Source: Flammulina velutipes
Taxonomy: Eukaryota; Basidiomycota; Agaricomycetes; Agaricales; Physalacriaceae
Length of the DNA: 64,000 nucleotides
Direction of reading: 5' to 3'
Assembly: GCA_011800155.1 (NCBI GenBank)
Contig: CM022368.1
Coordinates: 496,001-560,000 of the forward strand
In this document: in pieces, positions 58,301 through 64,000 of the stretch
Layout of the letters: every line of letters starts with the position of its first letter
Position numbering within the stretch: the first letter of the stretch is position 1
Notes under the pieces: model-generated
The model's database searches: none
The model's input: the letters and a program-made list of their open reading frames with translations, nothing else
What the model was told of the DNA's origin: nothing
Position numbers and translations under genes: made by a program

Positions 58301-58563
58301 CTGGTAAGACAATTCGCTTGTTCGTCATATAAGCATCTTGGGTTCTGATGTGATATGTTTGTATAGGCTATAACACATTGGATGGAATAACGGGCGGGTT
58401 CGTGTTTGGCGCGAATGGGAGTGGGCTGATCACACCCCGCGTGGGAATGTCTCCCTACCATTCTGGTACCAACACGCCGTCTCGCGGTTTGCACAACCAT
58501 GATATTAGCCAGATGTCGATTAATGCTGCGTTTCACTCGCCTGACGGGAGGGTGGAATCTTGA
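55366..58563 (+). CDS. Fungal Zn2Cys6 transcription factor
   Basis: The start MTNSTRPPASPSDHNLALYP is at 55366. After a Ser/Pro-rich segment and KRARKDDEG comes the binuclear zinc cluster ACTVCRRLKMKC and GPPCKRCQTGNHEC, whose six cysteines coordinate two zinc ions and bind DNA; an intron lies just before it. KHEILTKSIRKMERTLDTVL is a likely dimerisation coiled coil. The fungal_trans middle-homology region follows over many exons: ICATASKFYTEKPELYGRL, VEIVQAYLILTLWGCG, TWLLLGMAIR, MATDLNLHRK, RTWILCFCLDRSHSAQMGKP and FYLNYALLVLNSFGLQNA. The C-terminus is Asn/Gly/Ser-rich (MSPYHSGTNTPSRG) and ends at 58563. Length is about 830 residues. The target genes are unknown. Confidence 0.93.
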
Positions 58564-58881
58564 GCCTGGGTCTCGCCTCCCCGTCATTTATCGTGTAATT
58601 TAAAGGATGTTGTATACCGCTCGCTATGCAGTTTCGCTTTCGTTTCATTAGGACGGACGGTCTTATGTGTATTAGTTAATGTTCTTGGATAGTACGACCA
58701 AGATGTGAATGTGATTTCTTCAGACTAGATACATACGCCAGACCTCGTCAATTCTCGTCATACTTTTCAGGTCAAACGTGGCGCACAGGTTATATGAAAA
58801 TGTTATATGCATAAATAATTGACTTCCAAAAAATAACTCGACAAAATATATCCACCAAACTCAACCATGGAGTCTTCAAGC
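58564..58881. other. Convergent 3' spacer
   Basis: An AT-rich stretch lies between converging genes, with an AATAA-type signal near 58814 (GCATAAATAATTG). No gene is seen. Confidence 0.45.
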
Positions 58882-60178
58882 TCACACGCGATTGACATGT
58901 TTCTCAACAAGAATACCATCATCCTTTCCACTAACAGCCGACTGTGGACGTACAAAGGTCCTCCGCTGACTCCCCAATACCGTCAACGAGAAATTCTGGC
59001 TCCCATCTGACTTGATGCCTCCTCTAGAACCCTCGTCAGGTCGTTTAGAAGCCGCACGGATGATGATGAGGTTGAAAGCGATGCCCACAACCATAACGTG
59101 CACATCAGATACGGGGTATAGAGCGTTGCTGCCGATGACGAGAAGGACGAAGGTCAAGAGGGCGACAAAGGTGTAGAGCAGTCCTGATTCGATGACAATG
59201 CGCATGACATATCGAAGTCGGCTAGACGACTGCTCGCCGACCGTGCTAGTGCTCGCATACGAGGTGGCGGATAACACGCCGAAGCGACGATTCTGGTTCT
59301 CAACCGCTATGGAGGCGTAAGTGAGATGTTTGACAAGGATGCAGCATCGAATTCTTACTGCGGATACGGTGGATAATCAGACCTAGGAGGGACAAGAATT
59401 GAGCACTAGGCCTGAAGATCAAAAAGGAAGAATAGTGCTCACCAGTCGTCAAGATATTCAGAGTGATGGTGATCGTCCACCATGAATAGATGATCGGTTT
59501 GAGGGCAGACGCGGTAATGACAGATTCGATGTTCATCGAGGCGACAATGTAGATGATGAGAATCCCCAGCACTATATTTCCAATCCAAAGTAGCAAAGAT
59601 GCGATGATGATGCTCCATTTGTAGCCATAAACGACCCAGCAACGGTAAATCTGCGAACAGGTCGTGGGTTTGTGCAATATATAGAAGGAGCGAATTGACG
59701 CACCAGGATGCCATCACCGATGCTTGTTTGGATGTTCAAATCAGCATCCTATGTAAATGCGTAAGCAATCATGATTAGGAAGTAGAACCCATGAAAAGAG
59801 CGCGCCTTCATTATGGTGATCCAGTCTGAAGCCTCCGTGAAGACCGACTCAGCTCCATTTGGCGAATAAACGAATGCCTGTAGATTGTGTACCAGTCCAA
59901 AGAATACATCCAAGGAGCCGAAGATAGCTAACAGGACGGTAACAACGACCATTGGCCATTTGATGTCGTTGGATCGCTTCAGTCCTCCTTCGCCAGTGAA
60001 GAGGAGCGCCCGTACATCACGAAAAGTGTCGAAAGTATCTAAGGCATTATAGATGTTGTAAGTATAAGCAAGAGTTGCTGGATCAACCAATACTTGCTTG
60101 GGGCTAGCAAGACTTGGAGAGCTCAACAATACTTGCACGATATCGTAATGTTCTGGATGAGAGCGGCCAATGCGTGTT
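58882..60178 (-). CDS. Multi-pass integral membrane protein (Agaricomycete 7TM-like family)
   Basis: Exons encode hydrophobic spans in order: PMVVVTVLLAIFGSLDVFF (followed by GLVHNLQAFVYSP), IYRCWVVYGYKWSIIIASLL, IGNIVLGILIIYIVASM, IYSWWTITITLNILTTG, YTFVALLTFVLLVIGSNALY and VHVMVVGIAFNLIII. The motif IYRCWVVYGYKW is typical of an expanded family of about seven-span proteins of unknown function in mushrooms. The C-terminal tail is polar and ends at 58882. The 5' end is unclear: the first coding exon reads open upstream of 60138 without an ATG (RSHPEHYDIVQVLLSSPS), so a first exon probably lies farther upstream; 60178 is only the limit of the open frame. Introns near 59390-59450 and 59280-59360 join the last spans. 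Confidence 0.65.
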
Positions 60179-60485
60179 GAAAGGGTAATTCAAGCGCTCT
60201 TGCCTTGTCCTTGTGATGGTCTTGGAAGGTTAGTGAGGCCTTGTCATAATTACTTTGACGTCACTTCGTCAGTGGTCAAAAACGAGCGCGTTTGATGGCA
60301 CGTGTACTATTGATCGGACGAACACGTCCCTTTCCGAAACCTTGTGCACACCAACTCTTTCCTTCCTTCCACCACCATCTTCGCGACACGGCTATTCCTT
60401 TTTCTCCAGAATCTTCGACATCTATGCCTTCTTGTATCGTGTATCTGCACTGTTTCGATACTCTCTGCCAGCATTCGTCCAATGA

Positions 60486-61045
60486 CACCAAGATCGCGAA
60501 GATCGCCGCGAGCGACGACCCCAGCGACGAGCAAACTAGGACTACGGCGATACATGGACAGATGGCGCCGAAGCACACGCATGGACGTTGACGAAGACCA
60601 ACAGCCCCATCGGAAGCGCTAGAGGGAGGGGGAATCGTGAGCAGCAGCAGCGGCGCCCTCAACAGCGACCAGATCTGCGGTCAAGCGGTGCGTGCTCTAG
60701 CCTACTTTTTTCCTCTGTCTTACTGACCGCTCTGTAGCTACACGTCCTTCTGGTGTGCAACGACGCTGGCCGCGGGGTTGTTAGGTCGGTCGAACTCGTC
60801 GTGTGACGCATATACTGACGATCACATCCAGCAACGCATCCGAAACCAACATTCTACGCGCCCCCGACGCACTCCAGGTGTTCGATATCTGTTGGCAACT
60901 TCTCAAGAGGTCTTTACGGAACGAACCAGCGTCAGCGTCTCAACTAAGTGCGTCTCATGACATCTCTCTGGATTGTTTCTCAACTCTCTTGCAGCGCGAA
61001 GTCAGTGCGAAGAATACACGATCCGACGGCGCGCAAGATTGAGGA
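60486..61045 (+). CDS. Possible small Arg/Ser-rich gene, unrecognised
   Basis: A candidate start at 60486 reads MTPRSRRSPRATTPATSKLG, then RRYMDRWRRSTRMDVDEDQQ. It stops unless spliced near 60620. Intron-like GTGCGT...CTGTAG (about 60688-60736) and TCCAG acceptors near 60830 follow, and a later frame reads NASETNILRAPDALQVFDIC, then WQLLKRSLRNEPASASQLSA. The pieces could form one protein with an N-terminal basic region, but the joins are ambiguous. No family is recognised. Confidence 0.3.
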
Positions 61046-62691
61046 CATCCGCGATCTCGCACGCAAGTCAACTATCGACGTCGCCTCCCACTTGGCCTCG
61101 TCTCGTCGATGACAACGCAGCTAAACGCCCGCGACGTATCAGGATAAGTCCAAGAAGCTCGCTAGTGCCCGGAATTGCAGCATGCTGCATGCGCGTAGGT
61201 ACGATTTTATACTCTATCTTTTGATTGATGTTCATATAACCATTAGGCACCACGCGCCCTACGCTAACTCAGACCAAAAGCTCGGGGACTTGCCGGTACT
61301 TGGATTTCTTTGTAGTTGTTGGTAGGTAGTGACGGTCTGTATTTACCAATTGAAGTGCATTCGCCATATATGTGTATTTCCTTTCAGTATGATTGTCCCA
61401 GTGCATGTATAGATAGTAGAATCCACATTGAACAGAGCTTCCAAGACCTGTGCAAGGGCGCTTGCAAATGCATCCAAGGCTCTTATATGGAATTGCAAGA
61501 TTTAATTCAAGGTGATACATTCGGTCTTCTACACGGCCTTTGGTCACCCTTACATCCCTCAGAGGTTCCTTCTAAAGCTTTGGATTCCATCCAAAGACTT
61601 GTAGGACGTCCCAATCCTTCCAGGCCTTACACTACCTTGCATACCCTAGGTAACAGATCAACACTTTTCGTGATGTAGGCAAGAGAAGAAAGTGACAAGG
61701 AAAAAGCCGTAGAAAAGGGTCTCGAGAAAGAGCCCAACGATCTCTGCCTCGATAATCGAGAAGGTTGCCATGGTTGGTGGGAGAAACGGGACGGGACGAT
61801 GAAGAGGGCGTCGAAGGCTATAGATATGCTTTCAGTTGGCGCGCGTGGACCTGCATCATGCCTTCCAGTGCGATTGATTGGATCAAGACCTATCCAAGTG
61901 AAAAATGGCAGCGCGACCTCGCCACCAGTCGAGTATAGCGTTGATTAATTTATTCAATGATCCTCGTCGATGGGTAGACAGTTTGCTGGACGAGTTTCAT
62001 CAGGTCTCATCACACAAGAACCCACAAGAACAAGATTTGAATCAAGCGATAGAACTTCTTGTGCCTTTATGGATCGAGATATTGCGCTTCTAGCGCTGTC
62101 CTGTAGGGATCATTAGATAGTCAAAGGATGAAATATCAACATCAGGTAACTTCCGTCGATAATGAGAGCCGAGATGGTGGTGGTCCGCGGTCGTCTATCG
62201 GAAAACGAGTCAACTCGACTTATCTGCTAGTGTGCGCCTGCTCGTTGCTTTAAATCCGTGCACAGTATAGAAAATCAAAAGCCTGTTAGAGAAATTCAAG
62301 GAAATTAAGTTGCATAGCATAGACCAGTATCGGTAGAGAACAGCTACGATTAATGATGGTCAAGTTCGAAGTCTTGAGAAAACCTAAGTAACAGTTACAA
62401 TACAAATCAAGCAATACTTTCTCACGCCTTCGAGCGCTGCTTCCGACGCCCACCCTGCAGACGCGGTTGCAACCGCATCATGAACGATTGAAATCTCCTT
62501 TCTGTTCATATCCTTTTCTCAGATCTAAGCCTATGGCTATGCTGTATCCCACACTCTTTGATTTCGCCGGTTTGAGGTTAGCCACCCGAGCTCTCATCTC
62601 CGCTCAGAGGGTCGATTCTTCTATTGGTCTGCATATTTTGAATCATGCCAATGCGTTCTCCGAGAGATCCCGTGAAAAGGCCCGTGGCGAG
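61046..62691. other. Long spacer before the halogenase gene
   Basis: Several ORFs up to 120 codons on both strands (for example 61316-61678, +) show no domain. A segment near 61700-62095 (+), with peptides EKEPNDLCLDNREGCHGWWE and NDPRRWVDSLLDEFHQV, looks somewhat protein-like but lacks a start and clear splice sites. It may be a remnant. The region directly upstream of the halogenase should hold its promoter. Confidence 0.35.
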
Positions 62692-62698
62692 TATAAAA
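62692..62698 (+). promoter_or_regulatory. TATA box of the halogenase gene
   Basis: TATAAAA stands 38 bases before the ATG at 62736. A TATA this close leaves a very short leader. TATA-containing promoters are common in regulated, inducible fungal genes. Confidence 0.5.
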
Positions 62699-62735
62699 GA
62701 AAGAGTGAATATCTCTACTACTAGCCAAGCAAGCA

Positions 62736-64000
62736 ATGTCCTCAGAAGTGGTTGTACGTCGACTGACTACCTGGGCCTGCATTGATTACAAGATTAACTA
62801 TTTTTTTTGACAGCCAACCCATACGCAAGTACTTGTCATAGGCGGCGGGCCTGCAGGCGCGTACTGTGCGTCAGTACTCGCCAGAGACGATATCCAAGTC
62901 ACAGTTTTGGAAGCGTCTCGTTTCCCAAGGTCAGTGTGATGCTCGAGCTCTCTTTCCGGCGCGTATTCTGATAGTTCCGACCTCTCAGATATCACATCGG
63001 TACAGTGAACTTACTCGCCCTTCAAGAATCTCGTCGATGATACTCTTCAGGTGAAAGTATGTTGCCGAGTCTTCGCCCTTTCCTCCGTTACATCGACGCA
63101 GAGGACAAGGTGGTCAACCATGGCTTCACCATAAAGGTGACTCTCTTGCATTACTATTCAGATTGAACATTTCTCAATAAATCCTTAGCCCGGCGCTGCT
63201 GTCAAGTTCAATCAGTTCAAACGAGAAGGATGTAAGAGCCACCATGGTGAGATATCCAAGACGGTTCGCTGAATACTTGCTTAGATACCGATTTCGTGGA
63301 ACTCGATCCTAATGCGGGGGCTTGGAACGTCATTCGCTCGGAGTTCGACGAGATCCTTCTAAACCATGCTACGGAAAGTGGCGCCTCTGTCTATCAGGAG
63401 CACAAAGTAACAAAGCTCAACTTTCAACCGGATGAGGGCTTTCGCCCGACAAGCGCTGAATACCAAGGTCCTCATGGGCGGACTGGCACAATATGTTTCG
63501 ATTATTTGGTTGACGCATCCGGCCGGCAAGGAATCATGTCGACCAGGTATCTCAAGAACCGTCGCATGAATAGCTCACTAAAGAATATCGCCTACTGGGG
63601 TTACTGGAAGGGTGGCAAGATCTACCAGCCTGGAACGTCTCGCCATAACGCACCTTGGTTTGAAGCGTTGATGGACGAAAGTGGATGGTCGTGGTACATC
63701 CCCATGCACGATGCCACTGTCTCTGTCGGTTTCGTCATGAATATGGATTCGAGCACCAAGAAGAAAAGGGAAGGGGGTCCGACAAGAGGACTTAAAGAAC
63801 ATTATTTGGATCAGCTGAAGTTCTCGCCGGGCCTGAAGGAGCTACTATCGGAGGCAGTTTTGGTTGAGGACGGAAGTAAGCCCGGAGTTCAGTCTGCGAG
63901 TGACTTCAGCTATTCGGCGACAAATTATGCTGGCTCTCGTTACCGTCTCGTCGGTGACGCGTCTGGTGAGCTTCCTCTCATTCAAAGCCCTCTCTATTTA
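62736..64000 (+). CDS. Flavin-dependent halogenase, 5' part (runs off the window)
   Basis: The start MSSEVV is spliced to PTHTQVLVIGGGPAGAYCAS, the FAD-binding GxGxxG fold. Then come TVLEASRFPR, YHIGESMLPSLRPFLRYID, FTIKPGAAVKFNQFKREGY, AWNVIRSEFDEILLNHA and FDYLVDASGRQGIMSTRYL. The halogenase signature W-x-W-x-I-P is present as SGWSWYIPMHDATVSVGFV. Near the window end is YRLVGDAS, the second FAD contact. These enzymes use reduced flavin, oxygen and halide to make hypohalous acid, which acts through a lysine in a tunnel. Relatives in mushrooms chlorinate aromatic polyketides such as the orsellinate part of melleolides (known for Armillaria). Five introns were traced. The substrate here is unknown, and the 3' end lies outside. 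Confidence 0.92.

Noticed and set aside
1..64000. Retrotransposons, DNA transposons, CRISPR or prophage-like modules
   Set aside because: No reverse transcriptase, integrase or transposase motifs, no long terminal or inverted repeats and no regularly spaced repeats were seen by eye.

Overview
The window looks like nuclear DNA of a mushroom-forming basidiomycete (Agaricomycetes). Genes are dense and lie on both strands. Most are cut by many phase-conserving introns of about 45-60 bases with GT-AG ends. The gene set includes a CBM1-linked family 1 carbohydrate esterase, a KRE6/SKN1 glucan-synthesis protein, an M43 secreted protease, a Zn2Cys6 regulator and a flavin halogenase of the kind known from Armillaria. 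All calls come from reading the sequence and splicing by eye. No database search was run, so family names rest on recognised motifs.

Layout. 0-5 kb: weak remnants, then a CWF19L1/Drn1-like splicing factor (-) and a small single-pass membrane protein (+). 5-14 kb: a CBM1-esterase (-), a YTH-domain m6A reader (+) and a nitrilase (-), separated by long empty spacers. 15-24.6 kb: a PLP aminotransferase (+), a single-pass membrane protein (+), a MYND protein (-), a Gtr1/RagA GTPase (-) and a protein kinase (+). 24.7-30 kb: two tandem zinc-type alcohol dehydrogenases (-) with duplicated promoters, lumazine synthase (+) and tRNA-Tyr (-). 30-36.6 kb: KRE6-like (+), M43 protease (-), an unrecognised gene (+) and a second tRNA-Tyr (-). 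36.6-44 kb: a histidine phosphatase, a CAX-type Ca2+/H+ exchanger and a DOA1/PLAA gene (all +), then a broken 2OG-Fe(II) oxygenase (-). 45-53 kb: a truncated metacaspase-like gene (-), an unclear coding stretch (-), D-aminoacyl-tRNA deacylase (-) sharing a 95-base divergent promoter with a PPIL1-type cyclophilin (+), and a CDC4-type F-box/WD40 gene (-). 53-64 kb: duplicated kinase-like debris (-), a Zn2Cys6 transcription factor (+), a multi-pass membrane protein (-), a weak candidate gene, and the 5' part of a flavin-dependent halogenase (+) that runs off the window.

Most of the window is housekeeping: RNA processing, translation quality control, ubiquitin/Cdc48, TORC1 signalling, calcium, cell wall and riboflavin. 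I saw no retrotransposon, CRISPR array or clear new multigene system. The best leads are the decayed oxygenase, the truncated metacaspase-like gene, the duplicated dehydrogenases with a palindromic promoter element, two tRNA-Tyr copies with different introns, a GC-AG intron, a recurring TGTGGCGY word in spacers, and a halogenase at the edge that may open a biosynthetic cluster.
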